NCBI GenBank assembly: GCA_963771505.1
Contig: CAVYTO010000001.1
Coordinates: 248,001-312,000, forward strand
Direction: 5' to 3'
Length of the DNA: 64,000 nt
Source: JAJPHW01 sp963771505
GTDB lineage: Bacteria > Acidobacteriota > Terriglobia > Terriglobales > Acidobacteriaceae
This document shows, piece by piece, positions 16,788-24,757 of the stretch. The position numbers and the translations under genes were made by a program. The notes beneath the pieces were generated by a model. The model was not told the origin of the DNA and made no database searches. It saw only the letters and a program-made list of their open reading frames with translations. Within the stretch, counting starts at the first letter, position 1, and each line of letters starts with the position of its first letter.

Positions 16788-18809
16788 CTATCCCTTCAGC
16801 AGCTTTTCCATCTCTTTTTCGTCGATTACGTTGACGCCTAGTTCTTTGGCCTTGTCGAGTTTTGATCCGGCGTCGGCACCTGCGACTACGTAATCGGTTT
16901 TCTTGCTGACCGATCCGGTGACCTTTCCGCCAGCGTCTTCGATTAGTTTTTTGGCGTCCTCGCGGCTGTGATTGACGAGCGTACCGGTCAGCACAAACAC
17001 CTTCCCTTTTAGTTTGGTGCCGCGTTCTTTTTTCGTTCCGGTCAGCCGAAGACCCAACGTGTGCAACTGATCGATGAGCTTGCGATTGCTGGGTTCCGCG
17101 AAGAACTCGACGATGCTTTTGGCGATGCGCGGCCCCACTTCATCGACTTCCTGCAATTCTTCCTCGTTGGCCGCGGTCAGCGCCTGCATCGAGCCAAAGT
17201 GTTCGGAGAGGAATTGCGCGGTGCGCTCGCCGACGAAGCGGATGCCCAATCCGAAGATCACGCGGTCGAGCGGAAGCTTCTTCGATCCTTCGATCTCGCC
17301 CAAAATATTCTGCGCGGTCTTGTCGCCGATGCGATCGAGGGAAAGCAGCTTTTCCGCGGTCAGCTGATAAATGTCCGCCACGTTCTTGACCAGGCCGCGG
17401 TCGGTGAGTTGATTGACGAGCGACTCGCCCATGCCATCGATATTCATCACTCCGCGGGAAGCGAAGTGCAGAATGGTCTCGCGCAACTTCGCGGGGCAGT
17501 TGGCGTTCACGCAGCGATAATCGACTTCGCCGTCGGCGCGGACGACGTGAGTACCACACACCGGGCACTTGTCAGGCATGTGAAACGACTTGCGTCCGCG
17601 CGGATGGTCTTTATCTTCGAGGACGCGAGTGACCTTGGGAATGACGTCGCCGCCGCGTTCGACTTCGACCCAGTCGCCGATCTTTACGCCGAGGCGCTCG
17701 ATCTCGTCCATGTTATGCAGCGTCGCGCGGCTGACCGTTGTGCCTCCGATGGAAACTGGTTTCAGGTATGCGACCGGCGTCAGCTTGCCCGTGCGTCCGA
17801 CTTGCGGAACGATATTTTCCACCTGCGTGATTCCGGCGCGCGCGGCGTATTTGTAGGCGATGGCCCAGCGCGGAGCCTTGCCGGTGTAGCCGAGTTCGTC
17901 CTGCAAAGCGGTGCGGTCGACTTTCACGACGATGCCGTCGATTTCGTAGGGCAACTTCTCGCGAAGCTTTTCTTCTTTTTCGATGAACTTCCAGACCTCG
18001 TCAAAATTTGTCGCCTGCATTCGGCTGGGATTGACTTTGAATCCAGCTGCGCTCAAAGCGGACAGCGTTTCGGAATGTCGCGGAAAGTGGGTCTTGCCGT
18101 TTTCCAGCAGCATGTAGGCGAAGAAATCGAGGCGGCGCTGGGCGGTGACGCTCGGTTCGAGATTGCGCACAGTTCCGGCCGTAGCGTTGCGGGGATTGGC
18201 AAAAAGGCGCAGTCCCTGCCGCTCTTGTTCTTCATTCATTTTGCGGAACGACGCGAGCGGAATCAGCATCTCGCCACGGACTTCGAAGCTGCGGGGTATT
18301 CCCGACTGCTTCAGTTTGTCTTTCGGAACGGAAAGCGGAATGGACCGCACCGTGCGCACGTTGGGCGTGACGTCTTCGCCGACCACGCCATCGCCGCGAG
18401 TGATTCCGCGCACCAGCCTGCCATCCTCGTAGTGAAGCGCCAGCGACATACCGTCCAACTTGAGTTCGCAGACGTATTCGATGTCGTTGCGCCCGGTGAG
18501 TTCGTGGACGCGCCGCTCCCAGTTGCGAAGATCGTCGACATTGTAGGTATTATCGAGGGACAGCATGGGCGAAGAGTGCGCGGCTTTGTTGAAACGCTCG
18601 CTCGGCTTTCCGCCGACGCGCTGAGTTGGCGAATCGGGCGTGACCAGGGCGGGATTGGCTGCTTCCAGGTCGACAAGCTGCTTCATGAGTTTGTCGAATT
18701 CGGAGTCGCTGATCTCGGGCTCGTCGAGCGCGTAGTAGCGGTACTCGTGGTGGCGAATTTCGTCCCGAAGAGTCTCGATTTTTTGAGCGATGTCCTTTGC
18801 CGCAGCCAT
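16788..18809 (-). CDS. ligA: NAD-dependent DNA ligase LigA
   Basis: Seals nicks in duplex DNA during replication and repair using NAD+. The 673-aa length is normal. Domains in order: Ia (HEYRYYALDEPEISDSEFD); the adenylation domain with CELKLDG, where Lys117 is the AMP-accepting residue; the OB fold; a four-Cys zinc finger (CPVCG...CVNANCPAKL, about 410-440); helix-hairpin-helix repeats (GIRFVGERTAQ, VGPRIAKSI); and a C-terminal BRCT domain (GKVFVLTGTLVNHSREDAKKLI). It starts at ATG 18809. It is divergent from the DinB gene; the shared upstream region is about 50 bases. Confidence 0.98.
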   Translation of the reverse strand: MAAAKDIAQKIETLRDEIRHHEYRYYALDEPEISDSEFDKLMKQLVDLEAANPALVTPDSPTQRVGGKPSERFNKAAHSSPMLSLDNTYNVDDLRNWERRVHELTGRNDIEYVCELKLDGMSLALHYEDGRLVRGITRGDGVVGEDVTPNVRTVRSIPLSVPKDKLKQSGIPRSFEVRGEMLIPLASFRKMNEEQERQGLRLFANPRNATAGTVRNLEPSVTAQRRLDFFAYMLLENGKTHFPRHSETLSALSAAGFKVNPSRMQATNFDEVWKFIEKEEKLREKLPYEIDGIVVKVDRTALQDELGYTGKAPRWAIAYKYAARAGITQVENIVPQVGRTGKLTPVAYLKPVSIGGTTVSRATLHNMDEIERLGVKIGDWVEVERGGDVIPKVTRVLEDKDHPRGRKSFHMPDKCPVCGTHVVRADGEVDYRCVNANCPAKLRETILHFASRGVMNIDGMGESLVNQLTDRGLVKNVADIYQLTAEKLLSLDRIGDKTAQNILGEIEGSKKLPLDRVIFGLGIRFVGERTAQFLSEHFGSMQALTAANEEELQEVDEVGPRIAKSIVEFFAEPSNRKLIDQLHTLGLRLTGTKKERGTKLKGKVFVLTGTLVNHSREDAKKLIEDAGGKVTGSVSKKTDYVVAGADAGSKLDKAKELGVNVIDEKEMEKLLKG

Positions 18810-18861
18810 GATTGTGGGTGATTATATTCGTTCGAGCTTCCTCACTTGACGGAGATTGAGC

Positions 18862-19362
18862 ATGGCGAAACCGGATGGCGTAGAGTTTTCACTCTCCCAA
18901 GCTTTGTTGAACGCGTTCGATACGAACGACAAGATCAATCAATACATGCTGGAAAATTTGCCGGCGGAAGCATGGGCCGCTGAGCCCACGGGCGGCAAAG
19001 GTCGAACGATAGCCGCCATTGTGGCGCACATGCACAATGTGCGGATCATGTGGCTGAAAGCGGCCGCCAAGGAAAGCAGAATTCCCGAGCAGCTTGACAA
19101 AGCAAAAGTGACGCCGCGACTCGCCGCCAAAGCGCTCGACGAGAGCCGAACTGCGTTTTCAGTGGTCTTGCAATCGTCACTCGAGAACGGCGGCAAGGTC
19201 AAAGGCTTCAAGCCCGACGTCGCCGGATTCTTCGGTTACCTCGTCGCCCATGACGCGCATCATCGTGGTCAAATCTGCCAGTTGGCACGGCAAGTGGGGC
19301 ATCCGCTCTCACAAAAGGCGATGTTTGGGATGTGGGAGTGGGGATCGCGCGGCAAGGCGTAA
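18862..19362 (+). CDS. DinB-family protein
   Basis: A 166-aa four-helix-bundle protein. The metal-binding His positions are visible: AHMHN in helix 2 and HDAHHRGQ in helix 4. The family includes DNA-damage-induced proteins and thiol-dependent S-transferases; the actual reaction is unknown here. ATG 18862 is chosen because GGAG lies seven bases upstream; the in-frame TTG at 18856 overlaps that spacing. The stop is two bases before the next gene's preferred GTG start, suggesting co-transcription with the lipid kinase. Confidence 0.85.
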   Translation: MAKPDGVEFSLSQALLNAFDTNDKINQYMLENLPAEAWAAEPTGGKGRTIAAIVAHMHNVRIMWLKAAAKESRIPEQLDKAKVTPRLAAKALDESRTAFSVVLQSSLENGGKVKGFKPDVAGFFGYLVAHDAHHRGQICQLARQVGHPLSQKAMFGMWEWGSRGKA

Positions 19363-19364
19363 GA

Positions 19365-20306
19365 GTGACGACATTGCGTAAGGCCATGCTGCTATACAAT
19401 CCGGTTTCTGGCCGAAAGCCTGAGCGGCGTGCTGGTCAGGTCGAGGCGGCGGCGACAGTGCTGCGCGACGCAGGAGTGGATGTAGCAATTGCGCCGACCC
19501 AGGGTCCCGGTCTCGTCAAAAATCAGGTGCGGCAACTAATCGCGGATGGATGCGACACCATCATCGCGTGCGGCGGCGACGGAACCATTCACGATTGCCT
19601 GCAAGGAATAGTTGGATCTCAGGCTCAGCTTGGGGTGATTCCACTGGGCACTGCCAACAGTATGGCGAACGATCTGCGCTTGAAGCGCTCTCCGGCCGCG
19701 GCAGCCCGGCAGCTTCTGCATGCAACGGCGAGACGAATCGCCGTGGGTCACATCGAGTGTGCCGGTTCACAAGGCGAACAGGTTTCGCGCTACTTCACAG
19801 TGGCGGCAGGAATCGGCGTAGACGCCGAAGTTTTTTTTCGTCTTTCGTCTTCCACAAAGAGGAGTTTCGGATTAGTCGCGTACTACGCAGAAGGACTTCG
19901 GCTTTGGTGGACGCATCCGCTGAATCATTTTGAAGTCGAGGTGCAGTCCGAGAAAATACGAGTGTCGCAATTACTAGCGGTGCGCATCAGGAATTTCGGC
20001 GGCCTCTTACGCGAACTTGCGCCCGGAGCTTCGCTGGATCGAAAGGATCACCGGGTGGTGCTTTTTGCCACGCGCAGCCGAGCGGCCTACATGGCATACA
20101 CGCTGCGGAACTTGATTGGCGCCGAATGGCAAGTGAACGGCATCGATCTTGCTCACGCGGAAACCATGACATGCTCACAAGTGCCCGGCGACCCCACGCC
20201 AATTTATGTCGAAGCGGATGGCGAACTCCTCGGATTGCTGCCAGCCAAAATTTCCATTGTTCAAGACGCGCTGACGCTGCTGGTACCCGCCGACGCCGAA
20301 CGATGA
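19365..20306 (+). CDS. Diacylglycerol kinase-like lipid kinase
   Basis: A cytoplasmic or membrane-associated lipid kinase of the DagK/YegS family, about 313 aa. It shows LLYNPVSGRK at the N-terminus, the nucleotide-binding GGDGTIHD, PLGTANSMANDL, and a C-terminal beta-sandwich domain ending PIYVEADGELLG. The start is taken as GTG 19365, two bases after the DinB stop. GTG 19332 would overlap the previous gene and ATG 19386 would trim seven residues. The lipid substrate cannot be told from sequence. Confidence 0.85.
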   Translation: MTTLRKAMLLYNPVSGRKPERRAGQVEAAATVLRDAGVDVAIAPTQGPGLVKNQVRQLIADGCDTIIACGGDGTIHDCLQGIVGSQAQLGVIPLGTANSMANDLRLKRSPAAAARQLLHATARRIAVGHIECAGSQGEQVSRYFTVAAGIGVDAEVFFRLSSSTKRSFGLVAYYAEGLRLWWTHPLNHFEVEVQSEKIRVSQLLAVRIRNFGGLLRELAPGASLDRKDHRVVLFATRSRAAYMAYTLRNLIGAEWQVNGIDLAHAETMTCSQVPGDPTPIYVEADGELLGLLPAKISIVQDALTLLVPADAER

Positions 20307-20375
20307 AACTCTAGGAACGCTTGCGGCTGTTGTATCCTCACTATTCAACTTCACTGTTCGCGAGGCCGCTGACTC

Positions 20376-21401
20376 TTGGAACCTGTCACCCACTTTCTCA
20401 CTGGCGCGTGCCTTGCGCGTACGGGATTCAACCGCAAAACCGCCCTCGCAACGTTGACTATGACTTTGGCAGCCGAAGCGCCAGACATCGACGTGCTCAG
20501 TAGCTTTAAGGACCCGGTTTTTGGCTTCGCGCATCATCGCGGCTTCACGCATTCTTTTCTCGGATTGTTTCTGGTTTCCGCCGCGGTTGTTGCTCTGGTG
20601 TATGCGATCTGGCGATTGCGCGGACGGAAAATCAGCAATCCGAAAGTCCCGCCTCGTTGGGGCTTGCTGTATCTATTCGCAATGATTGCCGGCGTGAGTC
20701 ACATTCTGCTCGATTACACGAATAACTATGGAGTTCGCCCATTCTGGCCGATCTCGGAAAAATGGTACTCATGGGACATCGTATTTATCGTTGAACCGGT
20801 GATGCTTGTACTTCTGGCCGGAGGGCTGATAGTCCCTGTATTTTCCGTGCTTCTCGATAGCGAATTTGGCGTTCGCTCGAAAGGACCTCGTGGACGGCTG
20901 GCGGCTTCGCTTGCACTCATCGGCGTGGTCGCGATGTGGGGCGTGCGGGACTACGAACATCGTCAGGCCGTGCAACGGCTTGAGCAGGACACGTATGAAG
21001 GCGCGAACCCGATCAGGGTTTCGGCCTATCCTTATTGGGGGACGCCATTTTCCTGGCTGGGCGTGGTTGAGACGCAAAATTTCATCGCGACCACTGGCGT
21101 CAATTCGTATTTAGGTGAGGTGGATCCGGTCGATGGGTCGAATATCCATTTCAAGCCGGAGGAAACTGCGGTAACGCTGGCGGCCAAGCAGTCATACCTG
21201 GGCCGCGTGTATCTGGATTGGGCGAAATACCCCATCACGGAGACTGAAACCACCCCCGATGGATATGTGGTGCATTTCCGCGATTTGAGGTATGCCTACC
21301 CCGGCCGTATCGGGCAGAACACACTTTCTTCGAGCGTGGCCCTCGACAAGGGCTTCCATGTGGTTGAAGAGCGCTTCGGGTCGAAGACGCGGCGGCCCTG
21401 A
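20376..21401 (+). CDS. Membrane-bound YdjM-family metal-dependent hydrolase
   Basis: The 341-aa membrane protein begins at TTG 20376 with MEPVTHFLTGA, the standard start of the YdjM (PF04307) family. Conserved metal-binding motifs are APDIDVL and HHRGFTHSFLG, and HILLDYTNNYG follows. At least four hydrophobic helices are visible (around residues 60-80, 105-120, 140-165 and 175-190). A roughly 130-residue hydrophilic C-terminal domain is probably extracytoplasmic. The biochemical role of the family is not settled. Confidence 0.85.
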   Translation: MEPVTHFLTGACLARTGFNRKTALATLTMTLAAEAPDIDVLSSFKDPVFGFAHHRGFTHSFLGLFLVSAAVVALVYAIWRLRGRKISNPKVPPRWGLLYLFAMIAGVSHILLDYTNNYGVRPFWPISEKWYSWDIVFIVEPVMLVLLAGGLIVPVFSVLLDSEFGVRSKGPRGRLAASLALIGVVAMWGVRDYEHRQAVQRLEQDTYEGANPIRVSAYPYWGTPFSWLGVVETQNFIATTGVNSYLGEVDPVDGSNIHFKPEETAVTLAAKQSYLGRVYLDWAKYPITETETTPDGYVVHFRDLRYAYPGRIGQNTLSSSVALDKGFHVVEERFGSKTRRP

Positions 21402-21460
21402 AACTTGACGCAACCCTCACCACGCGCCACAATCGTTATTGCATTTCTTTTGAGGTGATC

Positions 21461-21988
21461 ATGCTGGCTTATTTATTCGTAGTTGTTGCTATCGCTGTCC
21501 GATTTTTACCGCACCCCTGGATGTTTACCCCGGTCGCGGCTTCACTGCTGTTTTTCGGCGCACGCGGCTCGAAAAGGCAGTTGTGGATTCCACTCGTCCT
21601 ATTCGCGGTTTCAGACATTATCTTGACCAAGATCGTTTACTCATTTACGTTTTCGTGGGACCACTTTGTCACCTGGGCGTGGTATGCGGCCGTAATCTGG
21701 CTCGGAACCCGGCTGCGCGAGAATGCAGGCACGGTGCCAGTGATCGGCGCTTCCCTCGCCAGTTCGATTTCGTTTTTCTTGTTGAGTAATGCCGCTGTGT
21801 GGGCGTGCTGGAATATGTATCCGAAAAACGTCGGCGGCCTGATGACTTCCTACATCATGGGATTGCCATTCTTCCGTAACGCAATCGCTGGGGACTTGCT
21901 GTTTACTGCAATCATGTTTGCGACGCCCGTGGCGATCCAAGCTCTAACGCGGGCAAGTGAACACGGCGATCACTCGGCCGCCGCCTAA
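21461..21988 (+). CDS. Integral membrane protein (DUF6580-like)
   Basis: About 175 aa with five or so membrane segments: MLAYLFVVVAIAVRF, WMFTPVAASLLFFG, LWIPLVLFAVSDII, and two later. The pattern (PHPWMFTPVAASLLFFGA, VSDIIL, FFLLSNAAVWA) matches the DUF6580 family, whose function is unknown but which resembles ECF-transporter S components in architecture (inference). ATG 21461 is preferred because GAGGTGAT sits directly upstream; GTG 21455 overlaps this site. It is on the same strand 59 bases after the YdjM-type gene. Confidence 0.7.
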   Translation: MLAYLFVVVAIAVRFLPHPWMFTPVAASLLFFGARGSKRQLWIPLVLFAVSDIILTKIVYSFTFSWDHFVTWAWYAAVIWLGTRLRENAGTVPVIGASLASSISFFLLSNAAVWACWNMYPKNVGGLMTSYIMGLPFFRNAIAGDLLFTAIMFATPVAIQALTRASEHGDHSAAA

Positions 21989-22019
21989 TCCAAAGTTCGC
22001 TTTGTGGAGCGCTTGAGAT

Positions 22020-22661
22020 TTAGCCAACCGCTTGGACGCTTTTGCGATTGATGCGGCTGGCCCGCCATCGCATCCCGGCGCCGAGAAGCCCTGCGCCGGC
22101 GACCAGAAGCACCCAGTAGATGTGCTCGCGGAATGCGACGGCAAGCACGCGGATCACATCCGGGCCGAATTCAACCACCAGCAAGCTGAAGATCAGGAAA
22201 CGCAGGAAGCGTCCGGAAAAAATCGCCGCCAGATAATGGCTGAATTTCATTTCGGACACGGCCGCCGCCAACGCGAAAACCTTAAAAGGAAACGGAGGCG
22301 GCATCATTGCGGGAAACATAAGGCTCCACAACGGATGCTTTTCGAAGGCGGCATGAATCTTTTCAAAGCGCTGCGCGGAAATCCGCTTGCGCAGCAACTC
22401 TTCGCCGCCTTTGTAGCCCACCACGTAGACCACAATGCTGCCCAGGGTCGACCCTGCGGCCGCCATGAACACATATAAAAGGAGGCGGGCGCGGTCGGCC
22501 CAGACGTAGCCACCCACCACGGCATCCACCGGCAAGCCGATGGAACTGCCGTCAATCGCCGCAATGGCGAACACTCCCCAAGCGCCAAGCGGCTTAAGGA
22601 CTGCCCAGAGAAACGCCGTCGACCGAGCCAGAATGTGTTTGATGGGTGTCAAAATCAGCAA
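22020..22661 (-). CDS. DedA/VTT-family membrane protein
   Basis: About 213 aa with VTT (SNARE-associated Golgi) features: GSSIGLPVDAVVGG near the first re-entrant segment, AAGSTLGSIVVYVVGYKGGEE, and MMPPPFPFKVFALAAAV, followed by three C-terminal membrane helices. DedA proteins are implicated in undecaprenyl-phosphate or phospholipid translocation. The start appears to be TTG 22661. It points away from the radical SAM gene and towards the DUF6580 gene. Confidence 0.8.
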   Translation of the reverse strand: MLILTPIKHILARSTAFLWAVLKPLGAWGVFAIAAIDGSSIGLPVDAVVGGYVWADRARLLLYVFMAAAGSTLGSIVVYVVGYKGGEELLRKRISAQRFEKIHAAFEKHPLWSLMFPAMMPPPFPFKVFALAAAVSEMKFSHYLAAIFSGRFLRFLIFSLLVVEFGPDVIRVLAVAFREHIYWVLLVAGAGLLGAGMRWRASRINRKSVQAVG

Positions 22662-22931
22662 TTGGTGTGACTAGAAATTGTACGCGAGTGGCCGAATGTG
22701 CCAATATAATTGGTCTCTGCGAGAGTCTTGCTTAGTTCAAGTGCATTTCTCCACGAAAGAGACTAGTGTAATAGGCACCTTGTGTTCGCTTTGAGACGTA
22801 ATACTGTTCTTGCGCGAACATTTTGGACAACTGGTATCGTAGCCGAGATTGCGGTTGCGAGTCGGCCTTCCGCAGAAGCCGATGAACGACTCCATTTGGA
22901 AGCTGCAGTGCGTTCATCCGCCAAAGGCCTT

Positions 22932-24485
22932 ATGAAAATTCTGCTTTACAACCCTGACAACGGGGTCACGCGTAACTTCATGCCGCACCTCTGGATGTTT
23001 CTGCTGCAGTCGCTGACCCCGGCTGGCCACGAGGTTCAACTGATCGACGGCAACGCGCAGCCCATGGACGAAGCTGGCATTGCCCGCTACGTTCTTGAGA
23101 ACAACATCGGGCTGGTCGGCATCGGTGCCATGACGCGAATGGTGGCTAAAGCTTATCGCATGGCGGACGCAGTCCGCGCGGTCGGAGTGCCGGTGGTGAT
23201 GGGCGGTCCGCATGTGACGGAAATGGCCGACGAAGCGCTCGGCCGCGACGGCGGCGCTCAGCACGCCGATGCGGTGGCGCTCGGCGAAGCTGATGAGACC
23301 TGGCCGCAAATTGTCGAAGATGCGGTGCGCGGCGAGTTGAAAGATATTTACGCTCCGGTAGATGCGGCTGGAAAGGAACTGAAGCCTTCTCTGAAAGCCT
23401 ATCCCGTGATTCCTTGGGACACGATCAATCTCGCGCAATTCAACCTGGTCCCGAAGATGGTCTCGCCGTTGCTGCAGAAACTCGGAGAAGGTTGGGGGAC
23501 GTTTCGCATTATTCCCGTGGAATCGGGGCGCGGGTGCCCTTACGGCTGTGAGTTCTGCACGGTCACCGGATTTTTTGGCGACTCGATTCGCTTTCGCACC
23601 AACGAGAGCGTGGTGAACGAACTGCTTCTACTGAAAGCTCGCGCACGCAGTGAGAAAGGCCAGATCGCAGTCTTTTTTATTGACGACAATTTCGCAATCA
23701 ATGTTAAGCGGACCAAGTCTCTGTTGCGCGACATCATTGCTGCCGGGGCGCAGCTTAATTGGGTGGCGCAAATCAGCGCAAACCTTTTGCGAGATGAAGA
23801 ACTGGTTGACCTGATTGCGGCTTCTGGCGGCAAGTGGGTTTTCATCGGCATGGAATCGATCGATCCGGCCAACCTCGCGGATGTGAAAAAAGGATTCAAC
23901 AAGCCGGGCGAATATGCGGCCGTCCTCGAACGGCTCGCGCAGCGCAATGTTTTCGCCATCACTTCGTTCATTTTCGGCATGGACAACGACACCCCCGGCG
24001 CGGCCGAACGCACGCTGCAACAGATCCGCACCTGGCCACCGGGACTTCCCATTTTTGGTTTGCTCACGCCTTTGCCGGCGACTCCGCTTTACAAGCGGCT
24101 TGAGGTCGCGGGGCGGCTCACGCGTCCGAAACACTGGCAGGAGTTCATTCCGTTTGCCATGGCGCACACTCCGCTGAAGATGACCATCGACGAAGCCCAT
24201 GCCGAAGTCAATTACGGGTGGGCGCAAGCGTACAGTCCGGAGGCGCTGGGCAAAGCCGTGGACGCACTCGCGCACAAACCGCTCGGTTACCAGATCAATA
24301 TCTTCATCTCGCGGATGGCCTTCCGCGGAATTTACTTCCCCATGATGGGGAAAATGGCGTGGCCTAAATGGATCGCGCAAAACTGGCGCACAATCTTCAA
24401 GCTCACCAAACGCGGCTTCGGTTTCGGGCAGCCGTTTGCACCGAATCCGGTGGCGCCCGCGCCGCCGGTTGAAGCGGTGAACTAG
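22932..24485 (+). CDS. B12-binding-domain radical SAM protein
   Basis: About 517 aa from ATG 22932; upstream codons to 22782 lack conservation. The N-terminal domain has a Rossmann-like cobalamin-binding fold (MKILLYNPDNG, HEVQLIDGN, VGIGAMTRM, VVMGGPHVT) without the DxHxxG His, so cobalamin would bind base-off without His ligation, or not at all. The radical SAM core carries C-x3-C-x2-C (CPYGCEFC, Cys202/206/209), then VFFIDDNFAIN and GMESIDP. The C-terminal region is about 120 residues. Possible roles are methylation or lipid/hopanoid modification; the substrate is unknown. It stands alone. Confidence 0.85.
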   Translation: MKILLYNPDNGVTRNFMPHLWMFLLQSLTPAGHEVQLIDGNAQPMDEAGIARYVLENNIGLVGIGAMTRMVAKAYRMADAVRAVGVPVVMGGPHVTEMADEALGRDGGAQHADAVALGEADETWPQIVEDAVRGELKDIYAPVDAAGKELKPSLKAYPVIPWDTINLAQFNLVPKMVSPLLQKLGEGWGTFRIIPVESGRGCPYGCEFCTVTGFFGDSIRFRTNESVVNELLLLKARARSEKGQIAVFFIDDNFAINVKRTKSLLRDIIAAGAQLNWVAQISANLLRDEELVDLIAASGGKWVFIGMESIDPANLADVKKGFNKPGEYAAVLERLAQRNVFAITSFIFGMDNDTPGAAERTLQQIRTWPPGLPIFGLLTPLPATPLYKRLEVAGRLTRPKHWQEFIPFAMAHTPLKMTIDEAHAEVNYGWAQAYSPEALGKAVDALAHKPLGYQINIFISRMAFRGIYFPMMGKMAWPKWIAQNWRTIFKLTKRGFGFGQPFAPNPVAPAPPVEAVN

Positions 24486-24516
24486 GCGCTTCGTGATCTA
24501 GATTATTCCGACTCTC

Positions 24517-24671
24517 GAGGGTGCCCCGTCCAGGCTCTGCTTGGGCGGGCTGGCTCTCTGAAATCGACTTCGGGCAACTACGATCCGTTCATCCACACTC
24601 AACCGGAAAACGATTCTCCCCGGATTCACATCTGAAACACCGCCCAAGCGGAGCTTGGACGGGGCACCCTC
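24517..24671. repeat. Pair of inverted repeats upstream of purL
   Basis: Two 31-nt arms, 24517-24547 and 24641-24671, are reverse complements at 29 of 31 positions and are separated by 93 bases. The right arm ends 86 bases before the purL ATG. They resemble REP/BIME elements but differ from the RAYT-linked REP at 12329. They could also form a structured purL leader. Confidence 0.75.
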
Positions 24672-24757
24672 ACGATCGTAATTATTTTCAGCGGGATCGA
24701 CGGTACTCTCCGCCCTACCCAGTGTCTCGCCGATCTGCGACAATAGAGATTCCCCTT

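Noticed and set aside
17061..18821. A 586-codon plus-strand frame opposite ligA
   Set aside because: It is an antisense shadow of ligA; ligA has every catalytic motif and codon-level conservation, the antisense frame none.
24521..24757. 79-codon upstream extension of purL
   Set aside because: Translates the inverted-repeat region; PurL homology begins at ATG 24758.
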